A DNA stretch of 64,000 nt, taken from assembly GCA_038503035.1 (NCBI GenBank), contig JAVSML010024021.1, positions 385,508-449,507 of the forward strand, in the 5' to 3' direction. The notes beneath the pieces are model-generated. The model ran no database searches and had not been told where the DNA came from. It saw only the letters and a list, made by a program, of their open reading frames with translations. The DNA is from Crocodylus rhombifer (Eukaryota; Chordata; Crocodylia; Crocodylidae). How positions within the stretch are numbered: position 1 is the stretch's first letter; each line of letters opens with the position of its first letter. Position numbers and translations under genes: made by a program. This document shows positions 36,995 to 47,696 of the stretch, one piece after another.

Positions 36995-37180
36995 AACACA
37001 GAGGGCATGTACAGATGTTACACTTAGGTCTAAGTGAATGTAAATAGATTTAAACCCATAACCATACAGAAATTTGGCACTCACATACCCAGATCTAAAA
37101 ATGGCACAAGCAACCTAGAATAGACCTCACCAAGGCACACTCAATTGAGATCTATTCATGTTAGACTGATATATCAAACT
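36995..37180. repeat. Harbinger-like terminal region (partial)
   Basis: GGGCATGTACAGATGTTACAC, TTAGGTCTAAGTGAATG and an ACCATACAGAAATTTGG block are similar in order and wording to the MITE at 47697-47945 (ATGCAGACATTTGTGG ... CCATACAGAACTTCAATTAG on its reverse arm). It may be the left end of the Harbinger element whose transposase lies at 38.7-39.7 kb. The opposite end was not found. Confidence 0.35.
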
Positions 37181-37420
37181 TACATATTGTTCTTCTATCG
37201 ATTAAAGTTAGATCACTGTCCTCTGACATCCCAACCTGCTTTGTGGCCTACCTTTCCTTCACAGGTAAGTATGCAAGCATTCAGCTTATGCTCAGCTGCT
37301 CTGGCCAAGTACCCAGCAAATTCTGCCCCTGTACTGTCCAAGTGCCAATGAAACACAGTCACTCTCCCTGGCTCCACCTCCACTATCCAGCTACTTGTCA
37401 CCTGCAGGTAGGTAAGGGGA

Positions 37421-37714
37421 GTGTGGGAAGTAAGGCTTTTTGTCTCCTCAGTCAAACATGCCTTGTGTGAGGGAGGACAGTGCAATGGCAACTCAAGGCC
37501 AGGAGGGTGCACAGCTACAGCACACATGAGGGATGTCTGTATTTGGTGTCAAAGAACCAAAGAAGAGATGCTGCAGACCTTGGTCCCTGCCTCTGATGGC
37601 CGGGCATGCACAGTTGACTCCTGGTGTCAGAAGCTAAGGAAGCAACATGAGGAGAGGCTCCAGATGTTGAGGGAAGACATCCTTCGGTTGAGAGGTGCCA
37701 ACACTAGTTTGTGA
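37421..37714 (+). CDS. possible second ORF of the Harbinger element (degenerate)
   Basis: A 97-codon plus-strand frame has a charged, coiled-coil-like C-terminal part (KEEMLQTLV ... WCQKLRKQHEERLQML, ending REDILRLRG). Harbinger transposons usually carry a Myb/SANT-like DNA-binding protein gene next to the transposase, and such proteins often end in a helical region like this. No Myb/SANT tryptophan pattern is visible, and I cannot confirm homology. It converges on the minus-strand transposase. It could equally be chance. Confidence 0.25.
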   Translation: MWEVRLFVSSVKHALCEGGQCNGNSRPGGCTATAHMRDVCIWCQRTKEEMLQTLVPASDGRACTVDSWCQKLRKQHEERLQMLREDILRLRGANTSL

Positions 37715-38337
37715 AGGTGCAGGAATGGGGATCAAAATGGGAAGCCTTTGTTATGAATAAGCAACACACAGAGTCCCAGAGCCAAGAAAAGGAATTAATG
37801 GACAGGATTCTGGTCCGCTTTGCAGCCACCTATGTCACATCAGACTGGAGCCAGCACTGTGTCCTGCATGGCCAAGGGTTGCAGGGTTAGGGTCCCCAGG
37901 GATGAGGGGATGGGGATCCCATGAGGAAGTGCTAGGATTCCATGGCCCATTCTGTGGCAATGTCTCCCTCCATGAAGCTGCCTTCCCTTGGCCCTGCAGC
38001 CCTCTCAGGTAGAGAGTGGGCCCAGGATCTTTCCAGCTTCTACATAGAGAATTCTCTGGTCTTCACTCCCCAGTCTAGGAATTAGTGTGCCAGGTCTAAA
38101 GGCTCCTTCCTCATTCCATCCCTCCAAATTTCTGTGCTGAGTTCAGCCTCTGCTATATTTCCCCCTTTCCCCAACCCTCATCCTGTTACCTGTCCTAACT
38201 ACTCCTCCAGGTAATTTTACCCTTCTCACAAACCTCTCCTACCTGAAGCCCTGCCCCCTTCCAAAGGTTTGCTGGTTTGCTTTGCATCAATAGGCAGAGG
38301 GACCAATTGGAACATGTGAAATGTTCAACAGGTTTTC

Positions 38338-38343
38338 TTTATT
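38338..38343 (-). promoter_or_regulatory. candidate poly(A) signal of Harbinger transposase gene
   Basis: Minus-strand AATAAA about 330 bp downstream of the last transposase-like codons. The placement fits a 3' UTR, but a single hexamer is weak evidence. Confidence 0.3.
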
Positions 38344-38674
38344 AGGAAGAAAAGTTTGGCAACTGCAACATTGTGAACTGAGGCAAGTCACTTCCTCACA
38401 CTGCATTACCCTGCATCTGGGTGTATGCCCCACAGGGAAGTCAGGGATGGGGTAGGAAATAGTGTCCAGGCAGCCAGGGTTGTGGGCAGGAAGGTAGGGC
38501 CAGAGAAACCTGAGGCAGAAGACCTATTGCCCAGTGCCAGGCACCTGGGGAGTCAAAAATCCCTTCTCCTACTTAACCAGGGTGTGTTCCTGTTCCCTAT
38601 AAGCCAGGAGATAGTTGAGTAGGATTTCATGAACCCAGATCCCCTGCCAGCATGTGATGCTGGTACTCACAACA

Positions 38675-39720
38675 TCAGTGGACATCTCTCTCTCCACCCA
38701 TTGTCCCTATACTATTCATGTTTGGTGTGCTATATCTAGTCTGTGAACTGCACCTCATCTGCCCAGACTTCATGGAAGCTGGTCTGATAGATATGCAAGG
38801 TGAATATAATGATACACAGCAGGTTCCCTTCCTCCACCTCAACGTGCATGCAGAAAGCCCACCAGTGTACCTTGAAGTGGCTGAAGGCACACTCCACAGT
38901 CATGTGGCATCTGCTCAGGCAGTAGTTGAAGTGCTTCTTTTAGGAGTCCAGCTGCACCATGGAGGACAACAGTGTTGCTAAATCTCATGATTTTTGGTGT
39001 TGTCTATGCTTTGGGAATGTGAAAAATGTAGCTCTTTCTTTTTTATATGTATAAAAGAAAGAGCTAAATTTTTCATATTCCTGAAGCACAGACTTTAAGA
39101 ACAGTGCCAAAAATCATGAGAGTTGGCAACACTGGGACAAAGACAGTGTCAGTGATTAAACTGAGGAATCCTGGAGAAAGTACACATTATTAATCATCTG
39201 AGGAATGAAAGAATTATGGAAGACAGGGGCATCATGGATGCTGCTTGCTCAGCTGATGATGTGAGTGAAGCAGCCCCAGTGGCCGATGATGCTATGGAGG
39301 ATGATGAAGCAGTATCTCTTGTAGCTGATGAATACCTGGATGCTTTGGAAAAGACAGGTCATGAGGGTGATGTCCATGGCCCCCAAGTAATAGGGGAAGC
39401 CCACATGGTGGAAACTGGCCACCACCTCCTGCCCATTACCGAGGAGGATGAAGCAGTTGGCCAGGACATTCTGAATAACTGGATATGCCTCTGAGACAGT
39501 CTCACCAGCTGTTGCCTTGCACATATTAAACAGGTTGGCAATGTAGTGGACACTGCCAGGGTGGCCTGCTTCAAGACAGATGGCCATCCACTTCTCTGGA
39601 GTGAGCAGTGGCCAGTAGATGTCCTGGTGTGCAATGTGTGGGTGACCCAGTGTATGCAGAAGGTTTGGACCCATTGTTCATTATCTCAGGTGTCCAGGAT
39701 GATCCGCTCCCACCTGCTCA
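38675..39720 (-). pseudogene. PIF/Harbinger transposase (HARBI1-like), disrupted
   Basis: The minus strand encodes a recognisable Harbinger transposase in pieces. An N-terminal WERIILDT / NEQWVQTF block lies at about 39660-39713. The main block is 39249-39674 (WPLLTPEKWMAICL, then KATAGETVSEAYPVIQNVL, then GFPYYLGAMDITL). An in-frame TGA sits at 39249-39251, and the frame then continues through HDAPVFHNSFIPQM. After an inserted MITE, CLSRCHMTVECAFSHFK follows (about 38870-38925). The three acidic positions of the DDE triad are all still present: Asp in GAMD (39372-39374), Asp in HDAPVF (39231-39233) and Glu in VECAF (38892-38894). There is a frameshift near 39600-39650, and the usual GALDGTHI is altered after the first Asp, so the gene is dead. 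The family call is by motif recognition. Confidence 0.85.
38970..39134. mobile_element. 165-bp fold-back MITE inside the Harbinger transposase
   Basis: The ends CAGTGTTGCTAAATCTCATG and, reverse-complemented, CAGTGTTGCCAACTCTCATG are nearly identical. The inverted similarity continues inward to the centre (AGCTCTTTC / GAAAGAGCT around a short AT-rich loop near 39045). It is bordered by a perfect GGACAA on each side (38964-38969 and 39135-39140). It splits the transposase between the second and third catalytic acids. Confidence 0.9.
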
Positions 39721-39999
39721 GTGGTCTGGCAGTGGTGCCAGAGCCCCCTGGTGTCTGTAGCATCCTGGGTGGTTTTGTCCTTGGTGGAAGTGAGTGGCCC
39801 AGTTTAGGATGCTTGGCAGATGCAGGGTGCAGTAGGTGGACCCACATAGCATGGACAGTTCATGGGTAGTATCCCGTAGTGACCAGCTGCCAGGTCATGT
39901 CCATATAGGGCAACAAGCAATGTACAGCAGCTTCTAGGTCTGAAGGCTTGGGTGAAGGTTGTGGGGCAGCATGGTGGGGTCAGAGGCAGGCCAGGGCAT

Positions 40000-41256
40000 G
40001 GAGGAACATGTAATTAACAAGGGAGGAATAGCCAACATGGCTTTGTTGTGGGTAGGTCTTGCCTGACCAATCTCATTTCCTTCTATGACCAGGTGACACA
40101 TTACCTGGGCAAAGTAGACAAGGTTGATATTGTATATTTGAACTTCAGAAAAGCCTTTGACGTGGCATTCCATGATTTCCTCATGGCAAAATTGAGAAAC
40201 TGCAGCCTCAACAACCTTATGATCTGATGGCTGGGGAACTGGCTCCAAGGTCAGATCCAGAGAGTGGTAGTTGATGGAACTGAATTAACATGGCACATAG
40301 TAACTGGTGGAGTTCCCCAGGGCTCTGTTTTTAGACTTGTACTCTTTAATGTATTTACAAATGATCTGGTATCAGAAGCAGACTGGCTAATTTCACTGAT
40401 GACATCAAACTATGGGGAAGTGTGGTCACATTGAGGATAGGCTGGTGATCCAGGCTGACCTTGACAGGCTCACAAGGTGGGCAGATAAAAACCTGATGGC
40501 ATTAAATATGAAGAAATGCAAGGTTCTTTACCTCAGGAGAAAAAAACTCGCATCACACTTTTGGCTCAACAGTGCTATACTCACTAGCACCATGACTAAA
40601 AAGACTTGGGGGTCATAATTGCCCAGAAGATGAACATAAGCCACCAATGTGATACTGCAGTCACCAAAGCAAACAGAACTCTGGCTTGCATTGACCGATG
40701 CATCTCAGGCAAGACCAAGAAAGTTATCCTCCTGCTGTACTTGGCCTTGGTAAGGCTGCAGCTGGAGCACTGCATCCAATTCTTGGCTTTGCAATTCAGA
40801 AAGGTTGTAGAGAAGCTTGAAAGAGTCCAGAGGAGAGTCACGCACATGATCAGAGGGCAAGAGAACAGGCTTTATGAAGAGAGGATGAGAACCATGGGAC
40901 TCTTCAGCCTGGAAAAGCATAGGTTCAAGGGTGACTTGGTGGCAGTACATAAGGGGTGTGCATCAGGAACTCAGACAACATCTGCTCACCAGCACACAAC
41001 AAAAGAAAACAAGGTCCAATAGTCACAAACTCCTGGAAGACTGTTTTACACTGGACATAAAGAAAAACTTCTTTACTGTATGAGACCCTAGGGCCTGGAA
41101 TAGACTCCCCCCAGAGGTGGTGCAAGCACCTACTCTGGACACTTTCAAGAAACATTTGGATGCCTATCTTGCTGGGATTATTTGACCCCAGCTGACTTCC
41201 AGCCCCTTGGGCAGGGGTCTGGACCTAGTCATCTTGTGAGGTCCTTTCCAGAGAGC
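40000..41256 (+). mobile_element. CR1 LINE, 5'-truncated, RT with FTDD
   Basis: This plus-strand copy belongs to the same broad subfamily as the 98 and 5317 copies. Recognisable in order are GRSCLTNLISFYDQV-like sequence (about 40045-40095), a palm motif VYLNFRKAF (about 40130), a [13 protein letters not shown] motif B, FTDDIKLWG (FTDD at 40392-40403), the DRLTRWADKNLMALNMKKCK block (40412-40618), and the C-terminal block 40606-41022 ending near VVHKG. The tail DAYLAGII precedes a 3' UTR up to about 41256. Several shifts make it non-functional. The terminal 9-bp units are not preserved. Confidence 0.9.
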
Positions 41257-42570
41257 TTGTATTGTTGATGCCACACAGCCAGGGGTCCCTTGTGTACACA
41301 TCTCATTGTGCTCTCTATGGTCCTTCAGTCTGCCTGATGTCAAATAGCAGCAGTGCACAGGGCAGCCCTGATTGTCTGACTAGACTGCCTTGCAATCTGT
41401 ATCTCTCTTCAACACAATGTTGGATTGTGAAGAGAGGCATGTTCTACTCCTAACTTGGCTGGAGAAGAAGAATTCAGCTCACGTGACACAGCAGAAATGG
41501 GAGCAAAGCACCATAGGTTGCTCAAGGACTGTGCAGTGGCTTTTCTTAGAATAAAACATATAAAGACATTCTCAGGAGAATCTCTCCCGGGAGTAATTTA
41601 ACCCGGTTGTTATTTTTCTCCTGGACTGACTATTATTATTGCTCTGGGAGAAAAATCCTGAACCCTGAAACTGAATGTATGTATGTGGCCACATTTGTGT
41701 GAATGTCTGTATGTGGCCACTGGAATTTAAGTATGTACTTAAAGTTAAGCACCCTTCCTGAATCTGGCTGAAAGTATCCAATTAAAAAAAAACACCTTAA
41801 ATATAAAATATTGAATAATAAAAAGTTTTCAAAAACAAAATTATGAAAATTATCTTCTGTTGACAGCCAATTTGTGAACAGAGAAAGAGGAAATATTCAT
41901 TGACTAAATTATTATCAATTATTCTGTCAGATCTAGTGTATTATTATCATAGATGAAGTCCCACTACTGGTGAATATGGATCATTCAATTAGCAATAAAA
42001 ATGTGGAAAAACAAAAAAAATCTTGTCAAGGTGAACACTCAGACTAAAAATATCTGACCAAGGCCTTCACTTTTCTTATAGGTTTAAAAATGCATCATCA
42101 TCAGAAGAAATAGCATATTTCGGAAGAATATTGTTTCTTGGTAGTATCCTCAGGTGGACTTATGGGAATATTTTGTAAAGTCTTGCTTGGGCTGTCTTGA
42201 GAATGCCACTTGCCCTGTGGTTAACTTCTCATTTTAAGCAAAGTGTATGAAGTGAACTTCATACAAGGAGTTCACTTCATACACTTTCCATGAATTTAAC
42301 AGAAGAAAAAGAAAATCTTGTTCGGAGGAAAAAAAAGATGGATTGTGTCATAAGAATATAATGCTTTAACCCTAGCAGCTAACAAATACTTTTATTCCTT
42401 GATGACAAGCAGTTAAATGAAAACATGATGAAGCCACAGCATCATCCCACAGCATTATCTTCTTGCTGATCCATATTTTAACTTTCAGCTGCTGACTGAG
42501 GCTCACAGGCCTAAAACTGCATAGAAAGAAATGAAATTGCATCTTTAGGGCAGTAAAAAGGGATACTGGA
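41257..42570. other. unclassified AT-rich DNA
   Basis: No gene or transposon is recognised. It contains the perfect hairpin at 42240-42287. Confidence 0.4.
42240..42287. repeat. perfect 19-bp inverted repeat with 10-bp loop
   Basis: The arm AAAGTGTATGAAGTGAACT (42240-42258) is repeated as its exact reverse complement at 42269-42287 with a 10-base spacer. Confidence 0.95.
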
Positions 42571-42571
42571 A

Positions 42572-42622
42572 TAATAGAAAATTAGGTTTAGAAAGGACCT
42601 CAGGAAGTCATCTAGTCTGGCA
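42572..42622 (-). mobile_element. short CR1 3'-end fragment
   Basis: AATTAGGTTTAGAAAGGACC followed by TCAGGAAGTCATCTAGTCTGG is the minus-strand CR1 3' tail. Only about 50 bp remain before an unrelated LINE begins. Confidence 0.65.
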
Positions 42623-42624
42623 GT

Positions 42625-44045
42625 GATGGTGATCCCTTACAGTTGAGGATGATCACTGCTATGGGTCAAGTAAAGGGTTGTAAATGAGTCCATGGATAAG
42701 AAGGCTGATTCTTGAGCCAGAGACTAGCTAGCAGATGTCACAGGTAGTCTTTAAAGGGAGGGTCAGACTACAGATTTCTCAGTTTTGTTTCCTTTCGTTT
42801 CCTTTTTGTTATTTTTCTTCCTCCAGGGTCAGTTTTCCTCAAATAAGATATAACTTCTCTTTCAAGGCCATATAGCCCTGCCCCAGGCTAGTTTTTCCCA
42901 ATTTATGGTGCCAATGCCACACTTCTTAATGTTTGGTTTGAGGGTGTCCACAAAGCATTTCCTCTGGCCCCCACATGTCCTTTGTGCTTGGCTGAGTTAG
43001 GAGTGTAGCACAGTTGGTTTGGTAAACATACATCAGGAAGATGCACACAGTGCCCTGTCCACTTCAGCTGAGGTTGAATAAACAATGCTTCCATATTGGT
43101 GGTGTTAGCATTGTAGAGGACATTGGAATTTGTGTAATGATCCTCCCACTACATACCAAGGATCTTCAGAGGTAGTACTGGTGATGGCATTCCAGGCTGT
43201 TCAGGTGGTCCCTGTAGGTCACCCAAGCTTTACAGCTGTGGAGGAGAGTTGGGATTACCTAAGCCTTATACAATAGGAGCTTTGCACAAGTCCTGATGTA
43301 ATGATTATAGAACACATGATAATTCAGTCTTTTGTAGGCAGAGCTGGCATATTGGATCCTATACTGGACCTCCTCATTGATGCTGGCCTTTTTTGCGAGA
43401 TGGCTGCTTTGGTGTTCAGCATTCTCCAGCTCCTGCCCACCAGTGAGAATCTTTGCCGGGGGAGTTGGCCTGAGCAGGCTGGTGAAGCATCTTTTTTTTC
43501 AGTGTTAAGAGTCAGTCCTATGGAACTAGTATGTTTGAGAGAAGCAGGGAAGGGCCATTTGTAGATCCTCCTCCATATGTGCAATGACAGCACAGTTGAG
43601 GTGGAAGTAACTTTTGTTTTGACATGAAGGTAGGAGAGATTGGAAAGTTTTCCATCCATCCTTCACACAATGCTCATGTCACATGGCAGACAGTCATGGA
43701 TGAGCATCTCAATGACTGCAAGAAAAACGGAAACCAGAACTGGTGGGATCACGCTGCCTTGCTTGATGCCAGTTCAAATGTCAAAGGGCTCTGTAACACG
43801 GCCACTGCATAGGATGGAGGCAGTCATCTGGTCACGAAGGAGTCTTAGGATGGTGATAAATTTCCCTGGGAACCCAAATTTTGATAAGATCTTCCATACA
43901 GCCTCATGGCTAACTAAGTGGAAGGCTGTAGTCAAATCAGTAAAGGCCATATACAGTTCCTGGTGATGTTCTCAGCATTTTTCATGGATGTGCCAGGCCA
44001 CAAAGATCATATCCGTGGTGACTCTCAAGGGCACACTACTGGCTT
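42625..44045 (-). mobile_element. non-CR1 (RTE-like) LINE remnant
   Basis: Minus-strand protein pieces differ clearly from CR1. MAFTDLTTAFHLVSHEAVWK followed by ILSKFGFPGKFITILRLL lies at about 43850-43952 and matches the pattern AFDTVxxEALWKILxxFGCPxKF. Next come a GIKQGSVIPPVL-like motif B near 43750 and a DGKLSNLSYLHVKTKV block near 43624-43660. The post-RT block LKWTGHCVHLPDVCLPNQL (about 43010-43070) is the conserved WTGHVxRMxDxRLP motif. The catalytic YADD region is not recognisable. I assign it to an RTE-like group with caution, because this motif set occurs in several LINE clades. Confidence 0.7.
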
Positions 44046-44049
44046 ATAT

Positions 44050-44358
44050 TCATTTTTTTATCCACTGTAGCCCCCAGGCACTTTTCTGCAGAGTTGGTCT
44101 TTAGCCTGTCAGTCCCCAGACTTTACCAGAGCATGAGATTGGTTCATCCTGACTGCAGGACTTCTCACTTATTCTGATTGAACCTCACAAGATTTTTTTT
44201 GGTTCAGTCCTCCAATTTGTCATTCTCTGTCTGAATCCTATCCCAGGCCTTGAGTGTATCTACTATTCTCCCCAGCTTGGCATCATCTGCAAACTTGCTG
44301 AGGGTGCAATCCATCCTATCTTCCAGGTCATTAATGAAGATATCAATGCCATTGAACC
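44050..44358 (-). mobile_element. CR1-type LINE fragment (old)
   Basis: On the minus strand, GGCATTGATATCTTCATTAATGACCTGGAAG, then CAAGTTTGCAGATGATGCCAAGCTGGGGAG, correspond to NIFINDLED and KFADDAKLG. The DQxDxxR-like block and the 3' part follow to about 44050. It abuts the RTE-like remnant. The catalytic FADD-like sequence is at about 44288-44300. Confidence 0.75.
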
Positions 44359-44394
44359 TATTGTAAGTTGAATAACAGAGATGATAATGATCAG

Positions 44395-44480
44395 GGATTC
44401 TGGTTTTCTGTGATAAAAAATTGCAAATTCCCTGATAAAAAACCCAAAATCCATTATTAAAATTAAAGGCCTCCCACTGC
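44395..44480. repeat. possible DNA-transposon end
   Basis: CAGGGATTCTGGTTTTCTGT followed by repeated GATAAAAAA and CAAATTCC motifs resembles subterminal repeats of a DNA transposon, with no partner end identified. Confidence 0.3.
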
Positions 44481-44554
44481 TTACCTGGCCCTGCTGGTGC
44501 CCCTCAATCCCTCCCTACAGTCTCCCCAGCCTTCCTGGTCCTCCTCTTTCATGT

Positions 44555-44690
44555 GTGCTTCTGTGTATGCATGCAAATGTGTGCACTTGTGCATGTATAC
44601 ATGTGTATGCATACCCACATGCACATCTATGGGTATACATGTGTGTATGCATCTGTACATGCATGTGTGAGTATGTGGACACTGGATATA
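44555..44690. repeat. TG/CA-rich alternating purine-pyrimidine tract
   Basis: About 135 bp of imperfect TG, CA and TA steps (GTGTATGCATGCAAATGTGT, CATGTATACATGTGTATGC). The alternating purine-pyrimidine pattern is the kind that can adopt Z-DNA. Confidence 0.8.
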
Positions 44691-44879
44691 CTCCCACTGG
44701 GAGCTGGGTGAGTATGAGGGAGCAGGGAGGTATGGGGGTAAGATGTGGAGTGGCTCCCAGGCTGGTTGCAGGTGGACTGAGACTCGCATATGGAAAAGCC
44801 AAGCCCAGTCCCACCAACTGCACCGCTTGGGTTCCACATGCAGTCATCCTGGCACTCCGGTCCCAAGTGGGGAGGCTGC

Positions 44880-45035
44880 GAAACCCCCCAGCTCCCAGCT
44901 AGCTGCAAACCTTCCAATTGGCTGCAAAACCCCCCAGCTCCTGCAACCCCCCCAAATGGCTGCAACCCTCCCCCCAGCTGGCTGCAAAACCCCCAGGTCC
45001 AAGCCCACTAAAAACCTCCCAGATGGCTGCAAACT
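44880..45035 (+). repeat. short minisatellite, ~30-40-bp units
   Basis: About five imperfect units share CCCCCAGCTCC / TGGCTGCAAAAC. The sequence CCAGCTGGCTGCAAAAC recurs near 44900, 44925, 44955, 44985 and 45025 with variable spacing. Confidence 0.75.
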
Positions 45036-45702
45036 ATGAGAAACTGGTGCCACCTGAGTTGGGGGAAGCATGTCCACACCCAGCAACCAGTCAGCAACTG
45101 GGGGGAGGTCCCACTGCAGCTGATCACACTTACCAGGAAGTGCTTCATCTGGCACTTCCATTCCTCAGCCAGTGCTTGCAGGGTGGCACCAGCACTCCCA
45201 CCTGCCCCCCCTGACTGTCACCTAAGTGGGGAGCGCTGGCTGTAGGGGGATGCACCAGTGCTCTCAGGGGGTGCATGTGCTGGACATGTTCTGCCTGGTG
45301 GTTCCCTGTCGGTCCTTGGTATCCTCCTACTGCCTTCGGAGCCGCTCTTTATCTCCGCCAGGTGGTGTCTTCTCCTAATGTCATCCAGTCCCAGCTGGAT
45401 ATAGACATGGCTAATGAACCGCGCGGGCTGTTTCCCACAGCACATTTCCTCGTTCCTCCTGGCTTCTGTAACAGGTACATTGGGGTTTTCTTTTCTTTTT
45501 ACTTTGGACTGGGGTTTGCCTGCGGCTTCCCCCTGTCCTGGTCCTGTGCTCATGGGACACAGGCATTTATTTCACCAACATCAAATTGTTATTAGACAGA
45601 TGAGGAAACAAGATTTATAATCTTGTAAAAAATACGAGAGACAGATTTTTGTCAAAACTGATTGAAATTGAATCTACTTTGGACATGTGCAGCATTCTTT
45701 CC
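45036..45702. other. unclassified segment
   Basis: GC-rich at first, then AT-rich. Overlapping frames on both strands show no domain. Confidence 0.4.
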
Positions 45703-47158
45703 TTTCATAGTTTCATAGATTCTAGGGTCAGAAGGGACCTCAGTGGGCCATCTACTCTGACACCCTGCTCCTGGCAGGCAAGAAATGGGTAACCAAAACT
45801 GGGATCATGTGATCCCAGCCAGGTGCCTGTCCAGTCTCCTTTTCAAGACCTCCAAGGCTGGGGCAGGCACCACCTATCTCGGAAGCCCATTCCAGATCCT
45901 GGAAACCCTGACCATGAAGAACTTTTTTCTAATGTCCTGTCTAAACCTGCTTTCTAGTAGCTTATGGCCATTGTTCCTTGTTGTTCCAGGGGGTACCCTG
46001 GTAAACAAATCATCACCTACTTCATGTTGTTCTCCCCCTATGAATTTGTATGCTGCCACAAGGTCCCCTCTCAGCCTTCTCTTGGAGATACTGAAGAGGT
46101 TAAGGTCCCTAAGCCTTTCCTTGTGGGGCCTTCCCTGCAGTCCTCTAATTGGATGAGTGGTTCTTCTTTGGATCCTCTCCAGGTTGTCCACATCCCACTT
46201 GAACTGTAGTGTCCAGAACTGAACACAGTACTGCAGTTGAAGCCTGACCAGTGCCACGTAGAGAGGGAGAATCACCTCCCTGGACCTGTTTGTGAAGCAC
46301 CTATGGATGCACAAAATAGTACGATTGGCTCTACTGACATCACATTGATTACTCATGTTCCTTCTGGAGTCAACAGTGCTTCCAAGATCTCTATCTGCCT
46401 CAGTGGTGTTGAGAAAATTGCCCCCCAGCCTACACGTATGAGAGCAGTTCTTTCTCCATAGATGCAGCACCTTGCACTTGCCCTTACTAAATTGCATCCT
46501 GTTGCTCTCTGCCCACTTCCCCAACCTGTCTAGGTCAGCCTGGATCTGGTTCCTCCTTTTACCCCATATTTTTGGACAGCGTTCTTCCCACCTCATCATC
46601 CAGAGCACTGATGAAGATGTTGAACAGCACTGGTCCCAGAACTGACCCCTGAGGGACTCCACTGCACACATCTTTCCAGGTTGACACTGACCCATCCACC
46701 ACCACTCTCTGAGTGTGACCCTTGAGCCAGTTTGCTACCCAGTCTACCATATAAACATCCAAGGCTCTCTTCAGGTTTTTTATAAGGATGGTATGGGATA
46801 CCGTGTCAAAAGCCTTCTTGAAGTCCAGATAGATAACATCCACCTCGACTCTTGCATCTAAACAGTTGGTAGCCTTGTTGTAAAAAGAAACTAGGTTAGT
46901 CAGGCCAGACCCGCCTGCTATAAACCATGTTGGTTACTCCTCTGCATCACATTAGCCAGCGGGCACCCACAGATGTGTTCTTTGATAATTTTTTCTAGGA
47001 TTTTCCCAGGGATGGAGGTAAGACTGACTGGTCTATAGTTCCCCAGATCCTCCTTCCTCTCCTTCTTAAAGATTGGGATGACATTGGCCCTCTTCCAATC
47101 CTCTGGAACCAAGCACCATGAGTGTTCATATATCTTCAGCAGTGGTTCAGCTATGACA
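45703..47158 (-). mobile_element. CR1 LINE (second subfamily), catalytic box deleted
   Basis: The minus-strand 3' end has two TTTCATAG units (45703-45718) followed by a GGGTCAGAAGGGACC-type tail, different from the 5317 copy. The coding blocks are 46918-47112 (VPEDWKRANVIPIFKK, then NYRPVSLTSIPGKILEK), 46559-46843 ([16 protein letters not shown], then [20 protein letters not shown]) and 45874-46695 (QADLDRLGKWAESNRMQF to the C-terminal WNGLPR). Between LSK and the next block the FADDTKLWG motif is missing: after CTGTCCAAA the sequence jumps to an AATATGGGG remnant near 46565. That implies loss of about 17 bp, a shift and removal of the catalytic aspartates. The 5' end is truncated at about 47158. 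Confidence 0.9.
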
Positions 47159-47159
47159 C

Positions 47160-47695
47160 TTTATTAAACTTAAACTTTCATAAACATGTTTAGATGGTTA
47201 TTTAGGAGAACTGCATTACTAGTGTTTACAAGAGGAAAATACATTGCATATAGAAAGAAGAAAACTGGTTACAAAAATACCTAAATTGTTTAATGTTTGT
47301 GATTAATTCATTCTTTTGGGATATGGGATCAAAACTCAGCTTTTTCACAAGGTGCAGATAATAATAGATATTAAGCAACTGCAGTGAATCTGTCAATTAA
47401 AATAAACAGTCATGCACACCACCATGGTTTTCCTTCAAACCAATCTTTACCTAGCCTTTGCCTGTCAGCATGGTCTTAGTATGTGTTGATTTAGGAAAGT
47501 CTATGAAAAGCCCTCCTGGGGGCTGTGAGCCCTTTGCATGTTATGAAGCAATATTTTGCACAGATATATTTGGTAGGAGCATTAAGGGGAATTTGGGAGT
47601 TTGTGGAGAAGGGTTATTCTTCAATCTGTAACACAAAGGATCGGGTACAGTGGCTGTAAATATTTTGTAGCTCTTGTCATTTTTTATTCAGCACT
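47160..47695. other. unclassified AT-rich DNA
   Basis: No gene or repeat recognised. Confidence 0.4.
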
Positions 47696-47696
47696 T

